A stretch of DNA of 64,000 bases from Dendrobium chrysotoxum (lineage: Eukaryota; Streptophyta; Magnoliopsida; Asparagales; Orchidaceae), in the NCBI GenBank assembly GCA_019925795.1, contig CM034311.1:44363374-44427373 (forward strand). Direction: 5' to 3'. The notes below the pieces were generated by a model. It saw only the letters and a program-made list of their open reading frames with translations. It had not been told where the DNA came from and ran no database searches. Positions 43,112 through 54,594 of this stretch are shown piece by piece; position 1 is the stretch's first letter, and each line of letters begins with the position of its first letter. The position numbers were made by a program, and so were the translations under genes.

Positions 43112-44165
43112 TGATACATCCTCGAAAAATTATCTTGATCGGGCACGAATCTCGAGGCAAAATCAAGTTGGAAACTTCCAAAATCAAAATTGGGACCATC
43201 CGAACTCCGATTTCGGTAAACTTATAGTCGAACAGAACGTCTCGGAAATACGAACCCAACGACACCAAATTCAACCCAATCCGAGCCCAAATGGGCCCAA
43301 ATCAAGGGTTTGAAGCACTGTTGGAAGGTTCAAACCATAATTTGGACTACCAAACGGTCTCCAAATATGACGTGCTTATAGTCGAATCGAGTGTCTCGAC
43401 GAGACGAATCCAACGAGACCAAGATCGCCAAAATTCGATATCTCTAAGGCCTCCAAATGTCCAGCAAAAAGTCCACGATCAAGTGATTCAACATCGGCCG
43501 TCCATTCAAATTACTCCCTAACTACCCTTAATCTTCCTCCTATTTACGGGCTATGCCACTCCCAAAAATCTATAAATAGAGCCCCCTCTCCTCCTTAAAC
43601 AAGGCACCTAATCCTAAGAGAGAAAGAGAGAGCTCTTGCCTCCTTGCTCCTCCTCGACCACCGCCTGAGGCCAGAGTTTCGCCGGACCACCACCTGAGGC
43701 CCTGCACTTCGCCGGACCACCACCTGAGGCCCTGCACTTCGTTGGACTACCACCTGAGGCCCTACACTTCGTCGGACCACCGCCTAAGGCCCTATATTCT
43801 GCCGGACCACCGTCTAAGGCCCAGCACTCCACCGGATCATCACCTGAGACCCTGCACTCCGCCGGACTACCGCCTAGGACTCAAAGTTCTACCATATCAC
43901 TTGAAGACCCCGAAGTTCCGCCAACACGACACTCAACCCGACGATTGATATTTGTAATACGATCGCCCTCGGAGGCGAGTCAGCCCCCTGTAATTAACTC
44001 AAGTTCTAGTGGAATCATTTCAACTGGGCCAGGCCTCGTGGTTTTTCCCTTTTTCAGGGTTTTCATGTAAAAATTCTTGTGTTCCCTGTATGTGAGCTGG
44101 ATATTCATGCAACGCTAAGTCGTAAAATTTCATCTCTACCGCCGCATATATTCTAACCCGCAACA
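43112..44165 (+). repeat. 5' LTR of the Tat element
   Basis: The LTR is 1054 bp, TGATACATCCTCG...CCCGCAACA. TATA box at 43571-43578. A minisatellite lies downstream of it (43662-43930). Confidence 0.88.
43662..43930 (+). repeat. 30-bp minisatellite inside the Tat LTR
   Basis: About nine tandem units of 30 bp with core gccggaccaccacctgagg. It is in the transcribed part, about 90 bp after the TATA box. Overlapping open frames with repeated ASGGGPAK-like units are by-products of the repeat. Confidence 0.88.
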
Positions 44166-44218
44166 GTTTGGTGCCGTCTATGAGAACGCCAGTCCCACTA
44201 TCCTAGAGAACCACTGCA

Positions 44219-45469
44219 ATGGCCAACAGGCACAGCAATCGCATCTTAGGAGCCTCCCGCTCCAATTCACATCAATCCCAGAATCAGTCCCTGAATCAAG
44301 GACGCCAGGCATCTGCCTCTTTTCACTCCGGTGGCCGAAACCCTGCCGGAGAATGGACTTCAAAACCGTCCCTAGAAGATCGCATCCAAATAATGGAGGA
44401 TTCTCAGAAAGAGATCCTTCAACTCCTACGAGAGACCCGACAATCTGCACTAGCACCTCCTGATGAGATTCTTCTCCCTCGAGATCCGCCACGAGTCGAA
44501 GATGTTCCACAAGAACATCTCCATGTCGAGTTTCCTCTTCCTCCCCCAAGGAGACGCCCTCCAACACGTCAAGATGATGAACTTGCTGACACAGCCAGCT
44601 CTACCCATCTTTCGCACGCAGACCAGCAACATCACATCCCTCGGGATGCTCCTGAAAACTTAGCTCGACCGCATATGGCCGAACTCCCTCGTAACACCTT
44701 ACAGCATGAGCTGCGAAGATTAGTCCGAGAAGAATTCCCCGGGGGAGGTATGAGACAATCTCTGCATCAGTGGAACCTTCAGGAGTCATCACCCCTGATC
44801 GAAGTCATTCTTCAGCATCCTATTCCTGCGGGATTCAAATTACCAAGCATCGATCCCTACGATGGTACATCCGACTCGTACGAACACATCGACCACTATA
44901 GAACCATCATGCACATCCAGCGAGCCTCAGATGCGCTCCTCTGCCAGGTCTTTCCGGCTACCCTCAAAGGACAAGCCCGAACGTGGTTCTATTCACTCCC
45001 CGTCGGGACCATTCCAACATTTGTCAAATTAGTCAAAGTATTTGTCGAACAATTCGTTGCCAACCGGAGAATGATAAAAGACTCTTCTCACCTCTCAGGA
45101 ATTTGCCAGAATGAAAATGAGTCCCTCAAGGAATACTTCCAAAGATTTTCTACTGAAGCCCGACAAATTCCAGGAGTAGATCCTGAATTACTGAGAGGAG
45201 TCTTTCTCGAAGGACTTCATCCTGGACCCTTCTACTCATCACTTATGCGAGACACAGTCCCTTCGTATGCTGACTTGATCCATCGTGTGGAGGCCCAAAT
45301 CTCTGCCGATGAAGCCATTAACGCCCATAGGAAGCAATTCAAGCAGACAACTGGGAAACGGAAGAGTACACCTGGGACGAAAAATCCTTCCCCACACCGG
45401 AAGAAGAATGCTAATTTACCCCCTCGACCCTCACAGCCACGACGGGAGCCTCGCCCAGAAAAAGAGTAA
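44219..45469 (+). pseudogene. Tat Gag
   Basis: A 416-codon open frame starts 53 bp after the LTR. The N-terminal half is charged and low in complexity. The Gag core follows: PLIEVILQHPIPAGFKLPSI, DPYDGTSDSYEHIDHYRTIM, GQARTWFYSLP, ESLKEYFQRFSTEARQIPGV and FLEGLHPGPFYSSLM. The frame is open throughout and then closes in a basic tail. The remainder (45503-46090, with CHFHRSRRHTTEACRQLKEE) continues in another frame. Confidence 0.88.
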
Positions 45470-45502
45470 ACGCCACTTAACGCATCCCGGGTCAACGTAC
45501 TG

Positions 45503-48235
45503 ATGGCCATTCAAGGTCAGGAGAACATCAAGTGGCCACAACCTTTGAAACTCAACGTCAGTAATCAGGAGCAATACTGTCACTTTCACCGTAGTCGTAG
45601 ACATACTACTGAAGCCTGCAGACAACTTAAAGAAGAAATCGAGAGACTGATCCTACAAGGGTATCTCCGACAGTTTGTCAAGAATCTGCCGACCCGAGAT
45701 GAGGGTGTCCCGGCTGGGGGGCAAAATCAACAACAAAAGCAACCAGCAAACAATCGCCAAATGGTTGGCGAAATTGAAACCATTGCCAGGGGTCCTTTAA
45801 TGCCAAATCAAGTTATGATCGCTGACACCAAGGAACCAACACCAAAGAAGTCCCGCACCGACCATTCCATCGCCTTCAATGATTCTGACTTAGAGGGAGT
45901 AAAGATCCCTCATCAAGATCCCCTCGTAATAAGTGCAGGGATCGGCGACCCATGCTATAAAGTCAAAAGGATCTTGGTCGACAACGGGAGCTCCGTAGAT
46001 GTCTTATTCTACTCCACTTTTCTCAGCATGAGTCTTGCTAGAGAAAAACTCCAACCTACTACAGGGCTGCTATACGGATTTGGAAATTGACCCGTACGAG
46101 TAGAAGGTACAATTAGCCTTCTCGTTGTAGTAGGAGAATTCTCCCGACAAGCCACACACTCCATCCAGTTTATTTTTGTGAAGTCAGAATCAGCGTACAA
46201 TGCTATCTTCGAAAGGCCACTACAGTCGATCTTCAGGATTGTTGCCTCGATCCCACACCTTAAGCTGAAATTTCTCACCCTAGCAGGGATTGGCATAGTA
46301 CAAAGAGATCAGCAAAAACACAATCCTGTTATCTTCGACAGGCTCAACCACGCCCATCAATTACCTTGAGCATCGAGGACTTTGATCTGCGAAACGAAGA
46401 CATTCCTCAAAAGGCCTCCCCCATCGAGGATCTTGCTTGTATCTCGCTATCCGATGAGCATCCTTCAAGAACAGTTCAGATCGAGTCGTTACTCTTAGAA
46501 GAAGAGAAGACAAAGTACGTAGAGTTTCTACAAAGAAATCAGTATGTCTATGCCTGGAGTCCAACAGATATGCCTGGAATTAGCCCTAAGGTAATCACAC
46601 ACTCCCTCAATTTAAACCCAACATATAAGCCGGTTATACAGAGGAAGCGGAGTTTTACACCAGAATGCCAGCAAGCAATCGAAAAAGAGATCAATAAACT
46701 CATGGAAGCTGAATTCATACGGGAAGTACATTATCCCACCTGGCTGGAAAATATAGTCATGGTCAAGAAGACTAGTGGAGCTAGGAGGATGTGCGTAGAC
46801 TACACAGACCTCAACAAGGCCTATCCGAAAGACAGTTTTCCTCTCCCTCGTATCGATCAACTAGTGGACGCCACATCTGGGCACCAAATGCTGAGCTTCA
46901 TGGATGCCTACTTAAGCTACAACCAAATAAGACTGAATCCCGCAAACGAAGAGGCGTCAGCTTTTCAAACAGACAGAGGACTGTACTGCTACCAGGTTAT
47001 GCCCTTCGGACTGAAAAATGCGAGAGCCACATATCAGCGTCTCATGAATAAGGTATTTAAAGACCTTATTGGGCACACTATGGAGGTGTACGTAGATAAT
47101 ATGCTGGTCAAAAGCCTTGAAAAATCCCAGCATATCTCTGACTTGGAACAATGCTTCTGTCTCCTACGATCCTATAATATGCACCTCAACCCCTCTAAAT
47201 ACGCATTCGGAGTTGCCTCAGGAAAATTCCTGGGATTCATGGTCACCCATCGAGGGATTGAGACCAATCCTAAGAAGATCAAGGCTCTACGGGATATGGT
47301 GCCTCCGAGAAACATTAAAGAAGTCTAGAGACTAAACAGAAGGATCACGGCGCTCTCTTGGTTCTTGGCTCGCTCAGGAGATAGATATCTGCCCTTCTTC
47401 AAGATCCTCAGAGGGGCCCGTAACTCAAGGTTTCAATGGACAGATGAATGCCAGGAGGCCTTCGAGCAACTTCGAACCTATCTAGCTTCACCTCCGCTAC
47501 TCTTAAAATCAGTTCCAGGAGAAGTTATTTTTGTACTTGGCTGTTTCCGCCCAGGCGATTAGTTTGGTCCTGGTCTGAGAGGAGAATGCTACTCAACGCC
47601 CCATATACTATGTCAGCAAGATCTTATCTGAAACGGAAGGACGTTATCCCTTGGCAGATAAGACAGCGTTAGCATTAGTCTACTCAGCCAGGAAGCTATG
47701 CCCCTACTTCCAGGCCCATATTATTGGAGTCTATACAAATTTGTCACTGAAAAATATACTGCAAAAACCCGAAGCCTCTAGCAGGCTCATCAAGTGGTCT
47801 GTAGAACTGGGAGAGTTTGACATTCACTACCTGCCCAGACCCGATATCAAATCTCAAGCGCTAGTAGATTTTGTGGTTGAATGTACCATCCCGGTATCTG
47901 ACAAGTCACCAAACGTCTCTACTTCTCCCCCGTTCTGGACAATGTATGTTGATGGGGCCTCGGGAAGTTCTGGCGCCGGAGCAGGGATTCTGTTGATCTC
48001 CCCGCAACAAGTCACTCTTGAGTATGGGCTCCGACTGAAGTTCCCTGCAACAAACAACGTAGCAGAATACGAGGCTTTTATTACCAGATTACGCCTACCA
48101 ATTGACAGTGAAATACAAAACCTGGTAGTCTACACTGATTCCCAGTTAGTTTCCTCACAGGTGGAAGGAGAGTTCGACATTCACAATCCCCAACTGGCCC
48201 TCTATTGTAACATAGTAAAGCTTCTCTTAGCTCGT
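45503..48235 (+). pseudogene. Tat protease, RT, RNase H and archaeal-type RNase H
   Basis: The C-terminal Gag zinc region has CHFHRSRRHTTEAC. Protease core: ILVDNGSSVDVLF (about 45970; DNG where DSG/DTG is usual in many retroelements, but DNGSS is typical of Tat). The RT frame (46366-47328) has RKRSFTPECQQAIEKEINKL, RMCVDYTDLNKAYPKDSFPL and YQVMPFGLKNARATYQRLMN. Its catalytic box is VYVDNMLVKS, where the second Asp of YVDD is Asn (47098-47100). RNase H: FQWTDECQEAFEQL through RLIKWSVELGEFDIHYLPRP. Second RNase H: WTMYVDGASGSSGAGAGILL, NNVAEYEAFI, VVYTDSQLV (47930-48180). Stops at 46088 and 47326 and frame changes show decay. Confidence 0.88.
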
Positions 48236-48297
48236 ATAAGTGGTGACGGAATTCGCTGCTGCAATCGGGGCATGAAGCTAAGGCTTTTCTCGCATAA

Positions 48298-51194
48298 GTG
48301 GTGATGGAAGGTAACCCTGATACCAAGCAGAATGAGCTTCCCGCAGGTCTGTCCCAGTTGTTAGAAGAATTCATAGATGTGGTGCCAGCCGATCTCCCGG
48401 ACGAGCTCCCTCCCATGCGCACCATACAACATCAGATTGACTTCATTCCTAGTGCGTCGCTACCTAATCTACCTCATTATAAAATGAGTCCTACTGAACA
48501 CCAACAGCTATAGAAAATTATAGACGAACTGTTAGATAAGTAACTCATTCAACCCAGCCTTAGTCCGTGTGCGATGCTGGCATTGTTGGTTCCAAAGAAG
48601 GACGGGTCGTCGCGCATGTGTATTGATAGCCGGGCTATCAATAAAATTACCATCAAGTATCGATTTCCAGTGCCAAGATTTGAGGACATGTTGGATTATG
48701 TAGTCGGGGCCCAAGTCTTCTCAAAACTCAATTTGCGCAGCAGCTATCATCAGATAAGGATCCGGCCCGGTGACGAGTGGAAAACGGCTTTCAAAACACA
48801 CAACGGGCTATTCGAATGGAAGGTGATGCCTTCTGGATTATGTAACACCCAGGCGACATTCTTGAGACTAATGATCGAGATTTTGAAACCTTTATTTGGA
48901 AAATGTTGTGTGGTCTATTTCGACGACATCTTAGTTTTCAGTACCTCCCCAGGCGACCATTGGAAGTACCTATGTTGTGTTCTCGAATTATTACGCAGCC
49001 ACAAACTATATCTAAACAAATCCAAATGTGAGTTCGCAACGCAGTCCGTGCATTTCCTGGGTTTTATTGTGTCAGCTAAAGGTATCGGTATGGATCCCAA
49101 CAAGGTTGTTGCCATTCAATAGTGGCCCCAACCGCGCATAATAACGGAGATCCGTAGTTTTCACGGATTAGCCAACTTTTATAGAAGATTTATTCGCGGA
49201 TTTAGTGTGATCATGGCACCAATTACCGACTGTTTAAAATCAAGCACTTTCAAGTGGGGAGCCGAGCAACAATGGAGCTTCGACACCATCAAAGCAGCCC
49301 TTAGTTTCGCCCCTGTGCTGACGGCACCGAGCTTCAACAAGGCTTTTCACGTCGACACCGATGCCTCCTCCGTGGGAATTGGAGCCATGCTCTCCCAGGA
49401 CAATAAACCAGTAGAATTCTTTAGTGAAAAGCTAAGTCCTACCCGACAGAAATGGTCGGTGTATGAGCAGGAATAGTATGTTGTCATCCGGGCCTTGAAG
49501 CAGTGGGAGCATTATCTGTTACACCATGATTTTATTTTGTGCAACGATCATCAAGCATTACAGTTTTTAAACACCCAAAAAAATATCAATAGAATGCATG
49601 CAAGGTGGGTTGTTTTTTTTACAAAAATTTAGCTTTGTACTCAAGCACAAATCGGGATAGCAAAACAGGGTAGCCGACGCTTTGAGTAGACACTCGGCAC
49701 TGTTAATCCAACTCCAAACCGAGATAACTGGGATGGAAACTCTTAAGGACTTGTATTGCACTGACAAAGACTTTGCTACACCATGGAAAAGCTGTTCAAC
49801 AGGACAGCCGTTCGGTGATTACACGCTCAGGCAGGGGTTCCTATTCAAGGGGAACTCTTTGTGTATTCCGGCATCATCCGTTTACCCTGCAGCTGATTAT
49901 CGAGATGCACGCGGGAGGGCTGGCAGCACACTTGGGCAGGGAGAAAACCATAGAACAGATGAAAGCATGCTTCTTTTGGCCTCACCTGCGCAAAGACGTT
50001 ACGAGGTTCGTGCAGCGATGTCCGATATGCCAATTATATAAGGGGAGTAGTCAAAACACCGGATTATATAGCCCATTGCCAATTTCGGTCTCTATTTGGG
50101 AGGATTTAAGCATAGATTTCATATTGGGTTTGTCGCGGACAAAGAAAGGTGTCGACTCTATCATGGTGGTGGTTGACAGGTTTTCTAAGATGGCCCACTT
50201 CATAGCTCATTTATTTTTCAGGGAAATCATACGACTCCACGGGCTACCACGAAGCATCACCTCGAATCGGGATGTAAAGTTTGTTAGCCACTTCTGGAGA
50301 GAGCTCTGGAAGCAACTACAAACTGAAATTAAATTAAGTTCCGCCTATCATCCACAGACTGATGGGCAGATAGAGGTAGTCAATCGTACGCTCGCCAACA
50401 TGCTCCGTTGTTTGGTGCAGAACAACCCGAAGAAGTGGGATGTGAGTCAAGCTGAGTTTACTTATAATTTCATGCCCAATCGATCCACTGGTATGTGTCC
50501 TTTTAACATTATCTACACTAAACCACCTAACCATATTGTAGACATCGCCATCCTCCCTAAGTGTCACAACCCAACGGCCACCAAACTCACTACAACAACA
50601 ACAACAACATCAAGCCTTTATCCCACTACGTGGGGTCAGCTACATGAATCCTTTTTCTCCATTGTGTCCAGTTAAAAGTCAAATTCTCGTTTAAATCTAA
50701 TAAAGAAAGATCATTTCTAATATTTTCTAACCAAGTCTTTTTAGGTCTACCTCTACCTTTCTTAATATAAGTCAAATCTAAGACATCTACTTTCCTAACC
50801 GGGTCATCGGGAGGCCACCAAACTCACTAAGGATTTTAAATCCATGCTGGAGAATGTTTGCAAGACACTACAAGCTTCTAATGAATCTTACAAGCAGGCT
50901 GCTGATGTGCATCGCCGAGTCAAGGTGTTCCAACCAGGAGAACTAGTTATGGTGCGACTCAGAAAAGAGCGCTTTCCCATAGGTGCTTATTCGAAACTCA
51001 GTCCTCAAAAGATTGGTCCAATTGCTATAAAGCACAAAATCAGCGACAACGCGTACGGGGTGAACCTGCCGTCAAATATTTTGACATCGGCTACTTTCAA
51101 CGTAGCCGATATTAGCCCTTACTATCCTGTTGATTCTGCAATCATTGAAGTCAATTCGTCGGACACGAATTCTTCCGAAGTGGAGGAGGATTGA
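48298..51194 (+). pseudogene. Chromovirus pol (RT, RNase H, integrase)
   Basis: RT runs 48298-49200 with stops at 48511 and 49120. The catalytic YFDDILVFS lies near 48918. RNase H runs 49340-49690 with a stop at 49474. The integrase has HHCC-like HAGGLAAHLGREKT...CPICQLYKGSSQ near 49910-50060. Its catalytic core is DLSIDFILGLSRT, SNRDVKFVSHFW, and DGQIEVVNRTLANM with the Glu. After the LINE insert (50593-50812) the C-terminal domain continues with VHRRVKVFQPGELVMVRLRK and ends FNVADISPYYP and an acidic tail. No chromodomain is present. The final TGA overlaps the first bases of the 3' LTR. Confidence 0.88.
50593..50812 (-). mobile_element. RTE-type LINE 3' fragment in the integrase
   Basis: A 220-bp insert starts caacaacaacaacaacatca (a GTT-type tail on the minus strand). 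It contains cccactacgtggggtcagct and cctaaccgggtcatcgg. It is flanked by a perfect 17-bp duplication GGCCACCAAACTCACTA (50576-50592 and 50813-50829). It is homologous to the LINE at 25015/31443. Removing it restores the integrase reading (PTATKLT to KDFKSMLEN). Confidence 0.92.
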
Positions 51195-51484
51195 TGTGGA
51201 ATCCTTTTACTTGCATTGTCCGCAAGACCACCTCACCTTAGTGATGTCTTTTTCCGTTATTCAGCATATCATCCACCACTATTATAGCTAATTATAGTAC
51301 TATAGTACATTTACTTTTTCTTTACTTGTTAGACCTTTTTTAGAAGGAGGACTCACTCAAATAGGAGAAAAATAGCATAGGAGAAGACAGTTTTTACCCT
51401 TTGAATATTATCAGTAAATTTTATACTGTTATTCTCTCTTCTTTTGCATTCCCCAATTTTTCCTGTTCTATTGCTTCCACAGCA
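51192..51484 (+). repeat. 3' LTR of the chromovirus (right end tentative)
   Basis: It starts TGATGTGGAATCC after the purine tract ggaggagga. The length would be about 290 bp if it ends at ttccacagca, similar to the LTRs at 4944. No 5' copy is present to fix the end. Confidence 0.6.
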
Positions 51485-51489
51485 TGCAG

Positions 51490-52105
51490 TCAAACAGAAC
51501 AAAGGATGAATGATTTTGTTGCTCTCGCCATAGTTGAGCTTGTCATTCATACAACTTTGCAGCTCATTGTATAGCTAATAGCGTTTCTCATACATGTTCA
51601 AGAAGCATTGTTGCTTATCTCTTAATATTTATTAGTTTTGTATTGTCTTTTTGACCAAATGGTCCAAATGAGAAACCGTTATTTTAGAAACTCGTGTGGC
51701 CCTTTAATCTTTATCTATGAAATGTTTTTGTTTCCCTCTCTTTTATTGAAACAAGTAGATTTTATTTTTTGAAATTTCCTACAATCATTCTATTTTGCTA
51801 GTCGATTTGATATATTTTGACAAAGTATGTTGAGAAGGATATCACTAACTAGCAGAGCAAAGGACAACTTGATTCAACAATCAATCATCCCACTCCACTT
51901 GGGTTGTGATGGCTGAATAGAGTCCAGAGTAGAGCATAGCTGGTTTATCCCTCCACCATGGCCAACTCATCATGGTAGTGTAGTCGAACAAAGGATGAAT
52001 GGTTATGTTTCTCTCTCCATAGTTAGACTTGTTATTCATGTAACTTCACCGCTTATTATATAGCTAACGATGCCACTCATACCTCTCCAAGTAGCTTTGT
52101 CACCC
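51490..52105 (+). repeat. Direct repeat pair of about 120 bp
   Basis: Copies at 51490-51610 and 51987-52105 share gaacaaaggatgaatg, ccatagttgagcttgtcatt / ccatagttagacttgttatt and cattgtatagctaata / cttattatatagctaacg. They are about 497 bp apart. They could be ends of an old miniature element. The origin is not recognised. Confidence 0.6.
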
Positions 52106-53179
52106 CCTTCATGATCTATTCATTTATCTAGTCAACACGTACTTCTATAAAATTTACAACCAATGCATGTGGGGACCTGTATCGAATCCTTTAGCACCTC
52201 CTTCCTAATTGCTCAAGGGGCATTTTTCATTAAATTCTCTCCAATTAACAGAGGTGAGCAACTTCTGCATGAATTTACATAAATAGTGTAAGCTGTTAGA
52301 TTGGACAAAGCCCTGTGGTGTTTCCCCTTTAAAGATTTTACATGTATAAAATATATTGTCCCACTCTTCATTCTACCCGAGCGTATGTGCTCGTGAATTA
52401 AAATGCTAAGGCTCAAGTAAAGTGAAGAAGTTGTCAACAACAAAAAGATACATAACGGGGTTATTTGGTATCCCATATTTTAGACAGGAGTTAATCTGGA
52501 TTAGTTCAAATCCTACCAAGTAGATTTTTAGGAACTTTAAATGCTATAAGTTGCGTCATGAAATGGACCTATCAGTAATCAGCAGTAAGAACCCATATTT
52601 AGAACGAATGACGCGAATCCCTTACCAGGCAGTTCCGCTTTTTTGTCCAAAGAAAAGGCTCCACATTTCCGGGAAACAAAAAGCTAGAAAACGAATCGAA
52701 TTTGCAATTATCAAGAAATCAAAGTAGCAGCACTCAGGGAGAAACAGCGGCGAGCCGGGAAAATGCCTCTGCGGCGTCGGTATCGACTGCTTGGCCATTG
52801 AAGGAGGAGGAAGGGGCAAACGACAAAGGGATTTCACGAACTAGGAGGACCTCAGTTTGGTGACAGCCGTCATCAAGCAAGATGAGCTGAAGACATTCTC
52901 GGCTGCAGTTCGTACACTGCGCTAAACAATAATGGGCTTGTACTTCTCAAAGGCCCATTTAGCTTCACACAATAGGAACATAGAATCGAGGTGGGCTTAC
53001 GGCAAAGGGCCCATTGGGTAAATATTTTGCAGATCTGCGACGAGGAATTTTTGCATCTGTCCGCATTAGCTTGCATAGAAAAGCTATCTGTTGGGATATA
53101 TGATTATACACAGTATGTATTATGTATATATTATTTAAAAATAAAAGTATACAGCTATATACACTCACAGAATAATTGC
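52106..53179. other. Intergenic DNA with possible LTR remnant
   Basis: No gene is supported. Near 52285-52345 gccctgtggtgtttcccctt followed by attttacatgtataaaa resembles the conserved 3' block of the Tat LTRs. No ends can be placed. Confidence 0.4.
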
Positions 53180-53187
53180 TCTATAAA

Positions 53188-53645
53188 TAGAGGTGTGAGT
53201 GAGTCAAGCTGACTCAAGGACAGGCTCGGCCACTCAGGCGACTTAATAAATGGCTTATGAGTTTGATGAGCTAAATTTGAATCAGCGCTAATTCGACTCA
53301 TTAGTTCACAAGTGGCTTGTTTAAAAAATATTAATATAAAATGCACTTATAATATATTATCATTCATGATTTTAAGTACAAACTTATTAACAAAATTTTA
53401 AAATAATATTTTATTTTCTCATATTGTGATTCTTTTATTATTTTTCTTCTAATTTCTTTTTTTCTATCATTTTATTATAATAATTGCTTGAAGCATAATA
53501 ATTTTCTCTCTTCCATTATAAATGAGTCAACTCGTGAGATAGCTCGAACTTGTGGAATGAAGCTCGAGCATGAACTTAATTAACAAATCAAATCAAGCTC
53601 AAGCCAGAGGTGACTTGAGCTCAGCTCGACTCATCTACACCCCTA
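53188..53645. mobile_element. hAT-like non-autonomous element
   Basis: Inverted termini tagaggtgtgagtgagtcaa and the complement of gactcatctacacccctа-type right end (ctcatctacacccctа ending at 53645) pair at most positions. The 8-bp flanks TCTATAAA (53180-53187) and TCCATAAA (53646-53653) match at 7 of 8. The 8-bp TSD points to hAT. The interior is AT-rich, with gagctcgag-like arms. Confidence 0.65.
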
Positions 53646-53653
53646 TCCATAAA

Positions 53654-54589
53654 TATGGGTTACAATAGAGTTTTAGCGAATTGTGTTCGTTCCATTAGTT
53701 TGTTTATTGGTTTTTTTATTTTAATTGTATGTGTATAATGTGCTTATGTTCTGTCAGATTGAATATTAGGCGACCATGATACAATATTCTACTTATTTAT
53801 CAATTAATTAATAACAATTAAAATATCAAATTAATATTATTTATTCATTTATTTATTTGAAGGACATATTGAATGAAATAAGCTCATATAAGATTATGTT
53901 TGTGTTCAGCTCATTAAAAAAAATAAGCTTAAAATAATTATTTAATATTAAGTTGTCTATTTATTGTAAAAATTTAACATGAGCTTTTTAATGAGTTGAA
54001 TGCAAATTATTTCTAATAAATCTAGTAAAACATTAAAATTTGACTAAATATTTTATATTTGAATATAAATCTAATATCTTACCTAAAATGTTAAAAGCAT
54101 TCGTAGAATATTTTATTAAAAGTTTAATTAAAATGATTTATTTTAAATATAAATTAACGTTTCTCTTATAAATAATTGGGTACTAAATGCCATATAAGAA
54201 TGGACACTCGATGCTCTTCCAATTCTTAAGCCCACAAATTCCGTCTAAGAAATGGACTAGATATGACGGTCTAATAAGTTCAATCGTGAATCGGTCATTT
54301 AACCAGTTTAGTCCAATCAAAATATTATTTTTGCATATAGAGTCGTTCAAATTGGTTGAAACAAGACCCTTACGATTTTTGATGAGTTGGTCGATTCGAA
54401 TATAGATCAATTTCTATTAATTTGATCTTGATCTATAATAAAAGATTTAGAAGTTCAACTGGTATTTGATTTATAATTTTCGAATTTTTAATTCAAATAT
54501 TATTATTATTTGATATTGAATATTTAATAAATAATTAAAACATCATCCAAATTTTTTGATTTAAAATTATATTCAAATTATTCAATAAT
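53654..54589. other. AT-rich intergenic DNA
   Basis: No coding or repeat feature recognised. Confidence 0.5.
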
Positions 54590-54594
54590 AGTAT

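Larger units (their letters stand above)
43112..48235 (+). mobile_element. Tat-type Gypsy retrotransposon, 3' part missing
   Basis: The 5' LTR is 43112-44165, followed by a primer-site region (tttggtgccgtctatgagaa) typical of Tat/Retand elements. Gag, protease, RT and RNase H follow, then a second, archaeal-type RNase H, which is diagnostic of the Tat clade. At about 48235 the sequence changes abruptly into a chromovirus pol. The integrase and 3' LTR of this element are absent from the window. Several stops interrupt the frames. Confidence 0.88.
48236..51484 (+). mobile_element. Chromovirus-like Gypsy, 5' half missing, fused to the Tat element
   Basis: It begins in mid-pol with no LTR, gag or protease. 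RT: RTIQHQIDFIPSASLPNLPH, KMCID-like RMCIDSRAINK, FDDILVFS. RNase H: HVDTDASSVGIGAMLSQ. Integrase with 3' LTR follows. It is related to 4944-9968 and 39100-42180. A small LINE fragment interrupts the integrase. Internal stops are present, and the integrase has lost a stretch after KMAHFIAH. Confidence 0.85.

Noticed and set aside
43614..43930. Tandem 30-bp units that look like a CRISPR array or a repeat protein
   Set aside because: The units are contiguous with no spacers, lie inside an LTR, and recur in sister LTRs. This is a minisatellite in a plant retrotransposon.
52285..52345. Another Tat-type LTR
   Set aside because: Only a short block resembles the LTR 3' region. Neither end nor TATA block could be placed, so it was mentioned but not called.
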